Assembly: GCA_022784805.1 (NCBI GenBank)
Contig: JALFYG010000292.1
Span: 1-17,086, forward strand
Direction of reading: 5' to 3'
Length of the DNA: 17,086 nt
Source of the DNA: Spirochaetales bacterium
GTDB lineage: Bacteria; Spirochaetota; Spirochaetia; Sphaerochaetales; Sphaerochaetaceae
Below, piece after piece: positions 7,298 to 14,548 of this stretch. Made by a program: the position numbers and the translations under genes. The notes under the pieces are model-generated. The model ran no database searches. It was not told the origin of the DNA and saw only the letters and a program-made list of their open reading frames with translations. Numbering within the stretch: position 1 is the stretch's first letter; each line of letters opens with the position of its first letter.

Positions 7298-7616
7298 CAG
7301 GCCCTCGATAAGCCGAGTTCTGTTTATGTAATCATCTATCTAGCCTGACAATTACTTGTCAGATCAAGCGACCTACCCGTGGATATAGCCGGACAAGCCA
7401 CCCACATACTTGGTCTTGCTCCCAGTGAGGTTTACCATGCCTTACCTGTCACCAGATAAGCGGTGGTCTCTTACACCACCATTTCACCCTTACCTTTTGG
7501 CGGTATCTTTTCTGTTGCACTTTCTGTAGCATCACTGCTCCTGGCCGTTAGCCAGCACTGTGTCCTACGGAGCCCGGACTTTCCTCTATATTTCAAGCGA
7601 TTACTTCGAGAACCTG
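7298..7616 (-). ncRNA. rnpB: RNase P RNA, bacterial type A
   Basis: Catalytic RNA of RNase P, which matures tRNA 5' ends. Conserved blocks on the minus strand, in order: GAGGAAAGTCCGGGCTCC (CR I), GGCTAACGGCCAG, GGTAAGGGTGAAATGGTG with GGTGTAAGAGACCACC (P11-P12 region), GGTAAACC in the CCA-binding L15 area, and ACAGAACTCGGCTTA (CR V) near the 3' end. The ends pair as P1: CAGGTTCTCGA (7616-7606) with TCGAGGGCCTG (7308-7298), 11 bp including two G-U pairs. It begins only about 10 bases after the zinc-ribbon gene and ends about 20 bases before the lipoprotein start, with no clear terminator. It is therefore likely cut from a longer transcript or started inside the upstream gene. Confidence 0.96.
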
Positions 7617-7627
7617 AAAATAACAGA

Positions 7628-8497
7628 TTAGAAATCGTCGCCGAGGTCTTCTGTCTCAAGGATATCATCGCTTTCATCAGCAGATTCATCACTATTTTCA
7701 GAAGCCTTAATAGAATTCCTAGCTGCATCGAAGTCATCAAAGAGATAGTTCTTCTCTTCTTCTGCAGGAAGATCTTCTCTGTAATAAATCATTCTTGAGC
7801 AGTATGGGCATGTATCGATATCACCACTATGCTGCTTGATTCTCAGGTCAATGACAAATTGCATAGGAAGAACAGTGTTACATCCCATACATACCTGACC
7901 ATAAACAGGAACAAGACCGATTCCGCCCTTCTTCTTTGCAATGTTATAGAGCTTTGTGAAGTACTCGTCAGATACAGAATCACCCTTGATAGACTCGATT
8001 TCTTGATCAATCAATTCAATCTTCTTGTTGATTTCTTCAATCTTTCCATCAACTTCCAAAGATTCCTTGTCATATTCTTTCTGAAGAGAGTTAACATGAT
8101 CTGTCATTTCAGCAACACTCTTACTGATATTTGTAATCTCATCCTTCTTTGCATTCTTAAGCTTTCTAAGCTGATTGAAGTTATCTTCTGCATCAGCATG
8201 CTCTTTGTTCAAAGCTTCGAATTCTCTCTGGGATGAAGCAAACTCAAATCTTCTCTGGCACTCCTGAGTCTTGGCAAAAGCATCATCATATTGAATGGAG
8301 AGAGACTTTTCACTCTCAACTGCAGCTTCAAGCTGAGCATTAAGTTCCTCTAGTGCTGCCTTGGCCTTATTCAGTTCAGCTGTGTCCTTACCCAGCTTCT
8401 CTGGAATAATCTCCTTCTGCTTTTCCTGATCCAACTTTTCTGAAATCTTTTCCTGCAGTCTAATCAGGCAATCAAGCTTTGTATTGTTTTCTGCCAT
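7628..8497 (-). CDS. Coiled-coil protein with C4 zinc ribbon (DUF164/CdsZ-like) and acidic tail
   Basis: A 289-residue protein. Residues about 10-170 are a long charged coiled coil, broken near QREFEALNKEHADAE, a stretch typical of this family. Then comes GGIGLVPVYGQVCMGCNTVLP with C203/C206, paired with C230/C233 (TCPYC) in a C4 zinc ribbon. The last 40 residues are very acidic (SDESADESDD, ETEDLGDDF). Homologues next to rpoD/dnaG are common in spirochaetes and other bacteria; the exact role is poorly defined, with nucleic-acid or chaperone-like binding suggested. ATG at 8497 is preferred over the upstream in-frame TTG at 8518, since TAGGAG lies between them (11-base spacing, a little long). 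It follows rpoD by 62 bases. Confidence 0.88.
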   Translation of the reverse strand: MAENNTKLDCLIRLQEKISEKLDQEKQKEIIPEKLGKDTAELNKAKAALEELNAQLEAAVESEKSLSIQYDDAFAKTQECQRRFEFASSQREFEALNKEHADAEDNFNQLRKLKNAKKDEITNISKSVAEMTDHVNSLQKEYDKESLEVDGKIEEINKKIELIDQEIESIKGDSVSDEYFTKLYNIAKKKGGIGLVPVYGQVCMGCNTVLPMQFVIDLRIKQHSGDIDTCPYCSRMIYYREDLPAEEEKNYLFDDFDAARNSIKASENSDESADESDDILETEDLGDDF

Positions 8498-8516
8498 TTG
8501 AATATATTCTCCTACC

Positions 8517-8540
8517 AAAAATCCATGTTAACGGATTTTT
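8517..8540 (-). terminator. Hairpin between rpoD and the zinc-ribbon gene (possible attenuator)
   Basis: On the minus strand AAAAATCC-GTTAACAT-GGATTTTT is a perfect 8-bp inverted repeat about 20 bases after the rpoD stop. The U run is part of the stem and the G+C core is only two pairs, so it would be a weak terminator at best. It may set the ratio of rpoD to downstream RNA. Confidence 0.3.
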
Positions 8541-8559
8541 CTATCTTTATCTACACTAA

Positions 8560-10980
8560 TCAGTTCCAGTCCTTCAACTGTCTGCTTCTCTTTGGATGTC
8601 TAAGACGTCTGAGAGCCTTAGCTTCAATCTGTCTGATTCTTTCTCTTGTTACATCGAAGTACAAACCAACTTCTTCAAGAGTAAGAGCATAGCCATCATC
8701 CAAGCCAAATCTCATTCTCAAGACTTCCTGCTCTCTTTCAGGGAGACCAGAAAGAAGCTCTCTGATCTTATCCTGCAAAAGCTTGTAAGCTGTCTGGTTT
8801 GCAGGGTTCTCAGCATCCTTGTCCTCGATGAAGTCGGAAAGAACTGAATCCTCTTCCTCACCTACTGGAGTTTCAAGGCTGATTGGCTCCCTGGCAACAC
8901 TCTTGACAGTCTTGACCTTGCTTTCAGGCCACTGGAGTTCATCAGCAATCTCTTTATCGGTGGGTTCACGTCCAAGAGACTGCATCAAGACTCTGGATAC
9001 TCTTACGACCTTATTGATCTGCTCTATCATGTGTACAGGGACTCTGATAGTTCTGGCCTGGTCAGAAATACTTCTTGTAATAGCCTGTCTGATCCACCAT
9101 GTAGCATATGTAGAGAACTTGAATCCCTTTGCATACTCGAACTTCTCTACAGCCTTAATAAGTCCGATGTTTCCTTCCTGAACAAGATCGAAGAACTGAA
9201 GACCTCTATTTGTGTACTTCTTTGCAATGGAGACGACGAGTCTCAAGTTAGCCTTGATAAGTCTGTCCTTGGCAATCTTAAGAATGCGCAGACCATACTG
9301 GATGTTCTTGACATCTTCAATGACCTTGGATGTGCTGCATTCGAAGTCACTTTCAATAGTTCTCAGCTTCTTTTCAGTCAGCTGGAGTTCCTTGATCAAT
9401 TCCTTGATAGTCTCTACATCAAGACCAAGGTTCTCCTCAATCATCTGAGCTTTTGATCTTGTTGCAAGGTCACGACCAAGCTGTCTCTGCTCTCTGACAG
9501 AGGAAATATGAAGCTTAGACTCGATGTCAGCCTTCTTGGCGTTGCAAGCAATAATTGTGTCCTTTGCCTTTACAAAAGTATCGGTAAGATCATCAATATC
9601 TTCCTGCTGAAGCTCGATGGAGCTGATCCAATCTATGACAGGAATATAATTGTTGCTTTCAAGAACTTCGATTTCCTTCTCAGCATCCTTGAATCTCTTA
9701 GCAAGAGCCTGACCAATTGCAGTGTTCTCTTCCCTGAGCTTGTTGTGGAACTTATTGATCTCCCTTTCAAGATCCTGAGGCTTCATATCCTTGTGTTCTT
9801 CTCTGAACTTGGCATCGCGCTCTGCAGCATCACGGACAAGGGCAAGGTTTCTCTCTTCCTCTTCTTTCTTGATTTCAATCTGAGTCTCTCTGAATTCCTT
9901 GATAAGAGAACGGCGGGAACAATCCCTGCACCACTCTATCCAAGCTTCCCTGGATTCGAAATCTGCTCTCTTCTTTCCTTCATATCTTGGGCTCTTCTCA
10001 TCTGGATGACCACCAAGTCTGTTAAGGAGATCTTCTCTCTTTTTCATGAGTTCTATGTTCATTTCAGGATCATCAGAAGAAAGAAGGACTTTGCTTTTCA
10101 ATTCGTTATATTCAGCAATAGCCTTAGTAACATCCTTTCCTAGAGCATCCTTATAGTTGGCGTTATATCTCTTCTGGATGGACAAGAACTCTTTGATTTC
10201 TTCAGGAGAGAGAGTATCTTCGCTCTCTTCATCTATCTTCTTGTTGATATGTTCAATTACCTTTGAGAAGAAAGAAATAAGAATACCAGACTCTCTGATG
10301 ACAGAGTTGACGATCTGGGACCCCTTCTCCATCTGCTTGGCCAATTCTACTTCCTGCTCACCAGTAAGAAGTTTCTCATTACCAATTTCCTTGAGATATA
10401 GTCTGATAGGGTCATCCTGGCTAGTATCATATTTATTAGAGCTCTGATGGGATGAGCGATGCTCAGAAGTGTGTTCACTGAATGAAGAGATGTCGATGAA
10501 TCTTTCGCTGGTTTCAGCGTCTTCATCTGTACCCTTCCACTCATTCATGTTGTCTTCAGCGTACTCTTCTTCTTCCTCTTCCTCGTCATCTTCATCATCA
10601 TCGTCGTCAGAGTTTTTCTTATCGTCGTCATCGCCGAAGTCTACATCTTTCTCCAACTCATTCAAGTCGTCGGCAGTAGGCTCATCATCTTCAAATTCGT
10701 CATAGTCATCATCAAGGGAAAGTGGCTCTTCCAGATTTACTTTACCTTCAAGTTCTTCTTGTGTAGGCTCTTCTTCATCATAGTCTGATCCATCTTCACT
10801 TTCGGTGTAATGGACATCAAATTCCTTTAGAGCTGCGATGATTTCATCATTTGTAAAGTTCTTGCCTTCTTTATATGATTTCTTTGCAGCAATGACGTCC
10901 ACCAAGGAAACAAAGCCCTTGTCTTTCTCAAGCTTAATTAGACTAAGTAGTAGATCACTTCTTTTGATGTCTTCAGCCAT
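8560..10980 (-). CDS. rpoD: Primary sigma factor RpoD (sigma-70), enlarged
   Basis: The housekeeping sigma subunit, giving RNA polymerase its -10/-35 recognition. At 806 residues it is about 200 longer than the E. coli or treponemal proteins. Order: region 1.1-like (5-60); an acidic linker (60-160) with a run of D and E at 117-142; region 1.2 (DDPIRLYLKEIG, 189-200); a large charged helical non-conserved region (about 220-555); region 2 from about 575, with NLRLVVSIAKKYTNRGLQFF and TYATWWIRQAITRSISDQAR; region 3 (IRVPVHMIEQINK, 645-657; REPTDKEIADEL); and region 4 (LTLEEVGLYFDVTRERIRQI, 767-786), the -35 helix-turn-helix. Core regions 2-4 are normal, so promoter recognition should be standard. 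Its ATG follows the dnaG stop with no gap, and the dnaG end supplies GTGAGGA as ribosome-binding site. Confidence 0.98.
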   Translation of the reverse strand: MAEDIKRSDLLLSLIKLEKDKGFVSLVDVIAAKKSYKEGKNFTNDEIIAALKEFDVHYTESEDGSDYDEEEPTQEELEGKVNLEEPLSLDDDYDEFEDDEPTADDLNELEKDVDFGDDDDKKNSDDDDDEDDEEEEEEEYAEDNMNEWKGTDEDAETSERFIDISSFSEHTSEHRSSHQSSNKYDTSQDDPIRLYLKEIGNEKLLTGEQEVELAKQMEKGSQIVNSVIRESGILISFFSKVIEHINKKIDEESEDTLSPEEIKEFLSIQKRYNANYKDALGKDVTKAIAEYNELKSKVLLSSDDPEMNIELMKKREDLLNRLGGHPDEKSPRYEGKKRADFESREAWIEWCRDCSRRSLIKEFRETQIEIKKEEEERNLALVRDAAERDAKFREEHKDMKPQDLEREINKFHNKLREENTAIGQALAKRFKDAEKEIEVLESNNYIPVIDWISSIELQQEDIDDLTDTFVKAKDTIIACNAKKADIESKLHISSVREQRQLGRDLATRSKAQMIEENLGLDVETIKELIKELQLTEKKLRTIESDFECSTSKVIEDVKNIQYGLRILKIAKDRLIKANLRLVVSIAKKYTNRGLQFFDLVQEGNIGLIKAVEKFEYAKGFKFSTYATWWIRQAITRSISDQARTIRVPVHMIEQINKVVRVSRVLMQSLGREPTDKEIADELQWPESKVKTVKSVAREPISLETPVGEEEDSVLSDFIEDKDAENPANQTAYKLLQDKIRELLSGLPEREQEVLRMRFGLDDGYALTLEEVGLYFDVTRERIRQIEAKALRRLRHPKRSRQLKDWN

Positions 10981-12819
10981 TTATTCCTCACTATTCACTT
11001 TGACTAAGAGAAGTTTACTTCTCAATTCTTTAATTAATTTATCCAGCTTCACTTTTCTCTCCAATAGATCCTGAACCTCATCAGGGTCTAGTGTAGTGCT
11101 AAGCTTAAGCTGGGTGGTCAATACATCCCTTTTCCTTTCCATGGATCTTAACCTGATTCTATCTATTGCTTCATCAAGGGCACCATCTTGAACTTTGCCA
11201 TATTCATCCAAGGCAAAGGACGTGGATACTAAACTTCTTAAATCAGAATCATCCAAATATGTCAAGAAAAGTTCATTAGATTCAACTCCGTCACGCATGG
11301 CGTTTTCTATTGCCATGTATAACTTTTGGGCATCCCTGTCTTCCAGGTCACCAAAGGAAAGCTTTGAACGATATACTCTGAAAACAGATCTATGATTGGC
11401 TAGATATAGCATTGCAAATAGATCTATGGATATTGCTCTTTCTCTTTCCTTGTTTTCTGCTTCTTCGTTACCGCCTTCAACACTTCTTTGAGTGGTTCTG
11501 GCCTTGTTCAGATCCTCCTTGATGGTTTCGTCCGATACACCCAGTAGAGACGACAAAGATAATATGTAACTATCCCTCTCAACCTCACTACTGCATCCGG
11601 CAAGATACTCGGAAAGAGATTTAAGAAAATCAACTTTTCCTCTGGCAGTCTTTATATCATAACGATTTAAGTTGCTTTGTACAAGATAGTCGAAACCAGA
11701 AACATAGGGTTCAAATTCGTTTTTGACCCCCTCTTCCCCATCTCTTTCCAAGAGCTCTGAGGCATCTTTTGCAGTAGTCAGTTTATGGACCCTTTGCTCA
11801 AAGCCATTTCTGTTGAGAATAAGGAGAGCTCTCTCTGTTGATTTCTGTCCTGCAGCATCACTATCGTAGAGAATATTGAAGATCTGGTTGTTTGGATACC
11901 ACTTCTTCATATTTGCACACTGCTCGTTAGTAAAAGATGTACCAAGAGAAGCCACAGCACTCTTATATCCAGCTTGATGCATAGCAACTACATCGAAGTT
12001 TCCTTCGCAGAGTATAGGACCCATCTTTCCCTCGGAAATAGTATTCTTTGCTTCATATAAGCCAAAGTAGTTCTCTTTCTTCTGGTAGATAGTGGTTTCA
12101 GGGCTGTTGATATACTTTGGAGATCTTTCGTCTCCTGTCAAATCACGTCCAGAGAAAGCAATTGTTCTTCCTTGCCTGTCTCTGATAGGGAACATTAATC
12201 TTCCTCTGAAGAGAGGCCACTTGTCTGACTTCTGGGAAAAGAGACCACTCTGTTTTAAGAAGGCATCACTATATCCCTTGTTTGATAGGAAAGAGTAAAG
12301 CCAATCCTTACTTAACGGAGCATAACCAAGCTGAAATGTCTCTATCATTTCCTCACTTACATTTCTCTTCTTTAAATACTCCCTGGCGCCTTCACCTTCC
12401 TTAGAGTTTAGAAGAAGATAATGGAAAGCATTGGAAAGACGGGAATATAAGTCATAGAGATTCTCTTTCTCTTCCCTCCTCTTCTTTGCTTCGTCTTTAT
12501 TGTATGGAGAAGATACTTCCTCCAACTCTACTCCTGCTTTCTTTGCAAGCATTTCAACAGCTGAAGAGAAATCTACACCTTCTTTCTTCATCACAAGGGA
12601 AAAGATATCTCCAGATTCATGGCAGCCGAAGCAATAGAAGGTGCCTCTGGTATCATCAAGCTTACAGGAAGGCGTCCTTTCATTCCCGCCTCCATGAAAT
12701 GGACACTTGACCCATTTGGATCCACCCTTGTTTTCAATGAAGGCATAATTCTGCATTACGTCAGATATTGTGACGCGACTACGAATACTATCTATAGTTT
12801 TATCTGTAAAGCGAGGCAT
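10981..12819 (-). CDS. dnaG: DNA primase
   Basis: A 612-residue primase that makes RNA primers for replication at the fork with DnaB. The N-terminal zinc domain has CPFH (C39, H42) and CFGC (C63, C66). The RNA polymerase core contains KYINSPETTIYQKK (235-248). The TOPRIM centre has E272 in LCEGNFDVV and D319/D321 in LYDSDAAG, where the middle residue is Ser instead of the more frequent Gly of the DGD form. The C-terminal 150 residues should be the helicase-binding domain. Length is normal. ATG at 12819 has GGAG four bases upstream. It is the first gene of the dnaG-rpoD unit (the macromolecular-synthesis operon arrangement), 52 bases after the YkgJ-type gene. rpoD follows directly. Confidence 0.97.
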   Translation of the reverse strand: MPRFTDKTIDSIRSRVTISDVMQNYAFIENKGGSKWVKCPFHGGGNERTPSCKLDDTRGTFYCFGCHESGDIFSLVMKKEGVDFSSAVEMLAKKAGVELEEVSSPYNKDEAKKRREEKENLYDLYSRLSNAFHYLLLNSKEGEGAREYLKKRNVSEEMIETFQLGYAPLSKDWLYSFLSNKGYSDAFLKQSGLFSQKSDKWPLFRGRLMFPIRDRQGRTIAFSGRDLTGDERSPKYINSPETTIYQKKENYFGLYEAKNTISEGKMGPILCEGNFDVVAMHQAGYKSAVASLGTSFTNEQCANMKKWYPNNQIFNILYDSDAAGQKSTERALLILNRNGFEQRVHKLTTAKDASELLERDGEEGVKNEFEPYVSGFDYLVQSNLNRYDIKTARGKVDFLKSLSEYLAGCSSEVERDSYILSLSSLLGVSDETIKEDLNKARTTQRSVEGGNEEAENKERERAISIDLFAMLYLANHRSVFRVYRSKLSFGDLEDRDAQKLYMAIENAMRDGVESNELFLTYLDDSDLRSLVSTSFALDEYGKVQDGALDEAIDRIRLRSMERKRDVLTTQLKLSTTLDPDEVQDLLERKVKLDKLIKELRSKLLLVKVNSEE

Positions 12820-12871
12820 AGGACTCCATTTTCAATATAAAGCAAAAATACCAAAAAACAAAAAGAAAAGA

Positions 12872-13321
12872 TTAAAAGAGCTTCTTTTTTTTCATTTTTA
12901 CATAAGGAATGTTTTCTCTACCCTTATCTAGCATCTCTTCAATGGTTTTCTTATTAACCAAAGATCCCTTGCCTATACCAGGACAACTACTTTTTTCACT
13001 TTCCCAGTTTTCCCGACTTTCAACTATACTTGGCCAAAAAGGATAGGTCCTACATTGCAAGGGTCTACCCTCATAGATGGAACATCCATTTTCTCCAAGG
13101 AAAATACAGTCGTAGTTATCTTTTTCTTTTAAAGAAACCATGTAATACAAACCATAGTCAACATCCCTTGTGTATAGAGCAAGAAACTCTTCCTTAGATA
13201 TGGCTAAAGCATGGGCACCATTTTCAATGTCTTTTTCTGATAGAAAAACATACCCTGGTTCTGAAGAACAACAGTATCTGCATCTCTGGCATTCAAAACA
13301 AAGCCCTTTATCGTAGAACAT
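12872..13321 (-). CDS. YkgJ-family cysteine-cluster protein (CxxCxxCC)
   Basis: A 149-residue protein of the YkgJ/UPF0153 family, predicted to bind zinc or an iron-sulfur centre. The hallmark cluster is at the N-terminus: C8, C11, C14, C17, C18 (CFECQRCRYCC). Further cysteines lie at C72 (DCIFLGENGC80), C90 in RPLQCRTYPFWP and C113 in SSCPG, all in the positions usual for the family. The C-terminus is a lysine run (KMKKKKLF). The molecular role is not established for the family. ATG at 13321 has GGGAG six bases upstream. The tRNA-Tyr terminator ends just before, and the promoter is not obvious, so some readthrough from the tRNA transcript is possible. dnaG follows after 52 T/A-rich bases. Confidence 0.9.
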   Translation of the reverse strand: MFYDKGLCFECQRCRYCCSSEPGYVFLSEKDIENGAHALAISKEEFLALYTRDVDYGLYYMVSLKEKDNYDCIFLGENGCSIYEGRPLQCRTYPFWPSIVESRENWESEKSSCPGIGKGSLVNKKTIEEMLDKGRENIPYVKMKKKKLF

Positions 13322-13333
13322 GATAGTCTCCCA

Positions 13334-13360
13334 AAAATAAAGCCTCCGGTTAAGGAGGCT
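13334..13360 (-). terminator. Rho-independent terminator of tRNA-Tyr
   Basis: On the minus strand AGCCTCC-TTAACC-GGAGGCT (13360-13341) is a perfect 7-bp stem followed by TTATTTTT. It begins 5 bases after the tRNA 3' end. Confidence 0.85.
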
Positions 13361-13364
13361 ATGA

Positions 13365-13446
13365 TGGAGAGAGAAGGATTCGGACCTTCGAAGGCATAGC
13401 CAACAGATTTACAGTCTGCCCCCTTTGACCGCTCGGGAACCTCTCC
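13365..13446 (-). tRNA. tRNA-Tyr (GTA)
   Basis: An 82-base class II tRNA. Acceptor GGAGAGG pairs with TCTCTCC (one G-U), discriminator A at 13365. The D arm is CCCGAGCGGTCAAAGGG. The anticodon arm is CAGA-CTGTAAA-TCTG with GTA at 13412-13410. A long variable arm follows, then the T arm GAAGG-TCCGAAT-CCTTC. The CCA end is not encoded, so a CCA-adding enzyme is needed. It has its own promoter and terminator. Confidence 0.97.
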
Positions 13447-13459
13447 AATCAACATGACT

Positions 13460-13489
13460 ATTAAACGAAAAATTACACCTTTTAGTCAA
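13460..13489 (-). promoter_or_regulatory. tRNA-Tyr promoter
   Basis: Minus-strand TTGACT (13489-13484), an 18-base spacer and TTTAAT (13465-13460), ending 13 bases before the tRNA 5' end. Confidence 0.6.
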
Positions 13490-13501
13490 TAGAAAATTCA
13501 C

Positions 13502-13535
13502 AAAAAAAGGAGTCAGAATTGGCTCACGACTCCTT
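13502..13535 (-). terminator. Rho-independent terminator after coaD
   Basis: On the minus strand AAGGAGTC (13535-13528) pairs perfectly with GACTCCTT (13514-13507) around a 13-base loop, followed by a T run. It closes the OMP - zinc finger - coaD operon, 20 bases after the coaD stop. Confidence 0.85.
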
Positions 13536-13555
13536 ATTCTCAATACTGAAAAGAA

Positions 13556-14038
13556 TTATGATGAAAAAAATCTTTCTTTTATTACAGTTGCAAATGGTTT
13601 TGGAAGAAAACCTGTAACATCAACACCGTATTTTATGAATTCTTTGATGCTCGAAGACCTTGTGGAAATGTTTTCACGGGAAGCAGAAAAGTAGATTGTC
13701 TCCACTTCGCTTTCAATAAACTTGTTGTTTCTCTCCAAATCAGCTTCATATCTAAAGTCCTCTTCGTCCCTTAGTCCCTTGATAATCCACTTGGCCCCAA
13801 GCTCCTTTGCATGTGTTACAACCAGTCCCTTGATCAAGCATACTTCGACATTTTCCATGTCTTTCACACTTTCCCTGACAAGTTCCAATCTCTCTTCAGG
13901 AAGGAAGAGAGCTGTCTTACTGCTATTTACACCTACAGCCACATATACCTTGTCAAAAAGAACTGAGGCCCTCTTTACGATATCTAAGTGGCCATTGGTC
14001 ATTGGATCAAATGAGCCTGGGAATACTGCAGCCTTCAC
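13556..14038 (-). CDS. coaD: Phosphopantetheine adenylyltransferase
   Basis: A 160-residue enzyme of the nucleotidyltransferase superfamily that makes dephospho-CoA from 4'-phosphopantetheine and ATP, the fourth step of CoA synthesis. The signature FPGSFDPMTNGHLDIVKRA (6-24) holds the TNGH (T/HxGH) motif at 14-17. Also visible are GVNSSKTALF, the substrate-site loop KWIIKGLRDEEDFRYE, and a C-terminal SRENISTRSSSIKEF, equal to the ISSS..KE motif of the family. Length is typical. The start is GTG at 14038, overlapping the upstream stop by 4 bp (GTGA), with AAGGG about 9 bases before it, so it is translationally coupled. It is the last gene of the operon, before a strong terminator. Confidence 0.97.
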   Translation of the reverse strand: MKAAVFPGSFDPMTNGHLDIVKRASVLFDKVYVAVGVNSSKTALFLPEERLELVRESVKDMENVEVCLIKGLVVTHAKELGAKWIIKGLRDEEDFRYEADLERNNKFIESEVETIYFSASRENISTRSSSIKEFIKYGVDVTGFLPKPFATVIKERFFSS

Positions 14039-14541
14039 ACTTTTAACCCTTCAACATAATTCTTCATCTTCAAAGAATCATCTTTATTCTCAACTTCAAT
14101 GCGTTTGACGATAGTGTAGCTTCCGTTTTCACCCTTCTGACAAACGCCAAATGCACCGGATCCAATATAACTGATGGTCTGATTGTTCTCCAATACTTCC
14201 CTTTCCTTTATTGATGAAAGCATACAGTCGAAGTGAATATACTCTCCATCCACAAAGAAGGAGTCTGCAATAAGATCTATTTTTTCCCCACAATAAGGGC
14301 ATATTGGATATGGCTCAGACACATATTTTGGCATTGGGATATCCAAAGAGGAATGATGTGTTCTCTTCAATGGGACACCAGCCACCTGGGAGAGAGTGGA
14401 GAAACCGCTGATAGGTTGTTTTCCCTGTCTTCCTCCCTTCTTTGCCTTCTCACCCTTTTGAGGTTTACCCTGCTTCTTATTGTTTCTCTGAGACATCTGT
14501 TTTGCACTCTTTTTATACTTATTTGATTTCTGGTTTTCCAT
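14035..14541 (-). CDS. Basic, zinc-finger-containing hypothetical protein
   Basis: A 168-residue protein I cannot name. Residues 1-45 are highly basic and disordered (KKQGKPQKGEKAKKGGRQGK), typical of nucleic-acid or ribosome contact. A putative metal site follows: C81/C84 (CPYCGEKIDL) and H103/C106 (YIHFDC), with an 18-residue gap, like a zinc ribbon. The C-terminal part contains ISYIGSGAFGVCQKGENGSYTIVKRIEVEN, an antiparallel-strand-like segment. RNA binding is a fair guess, not shown. ATG at 14541 has GAGG five bases upstream, and that GAGG overlaps the stop codon of the preceding OMP gene. It overlaps coaD by 4 bp. The spacing on both sides indicates one transcript. Confidence 0.82.
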   Translation of the reverse strand: MENQKSNKYKKSAKQMSQRNNKKQGKPQKGEKAKKGGRQGKQPISGFSTLSQVAGVPLKRTHHSSLDIPMPKYVSEPYPICPYCGEKIDLIADSFFVDGEYIHFDCMLSSIKEREVLENNQTISYIGSGAFGVCQKGENGSYTIVKRIEVENKDDSLKMKNYVEGLKV

Positions 14542-14548
14542 TCTTACC

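Noticed and set aside
7463..7798. Open frames on both strands across 7463-7798
   Set aside because: They lie over RNase P RNA and the end of the zinc-ribbon gene; conserved RNA blocks explain the sequence.
10469..10705. Serine-rich 78-residue plus-strand frame
   Set aside because: It is the antisense shadow of the Asp/Glu run in RpoD.
11850..11870. DSD instead of DGD in the DnaG TOPRIM motif as a defect
   Set aside because: Both metal-binding aspartates are kept and small-residue changes at the middle position are tolerated, so loss of activity is not supported.
13204..13455. 83-residue minus-strand open frame containing VPERSKGADCKSVG
   Set aside because: It is a translation of the tRNA-Tyr gene and its terminator. 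This phrase is a well-known false protein from tRNA sequence.
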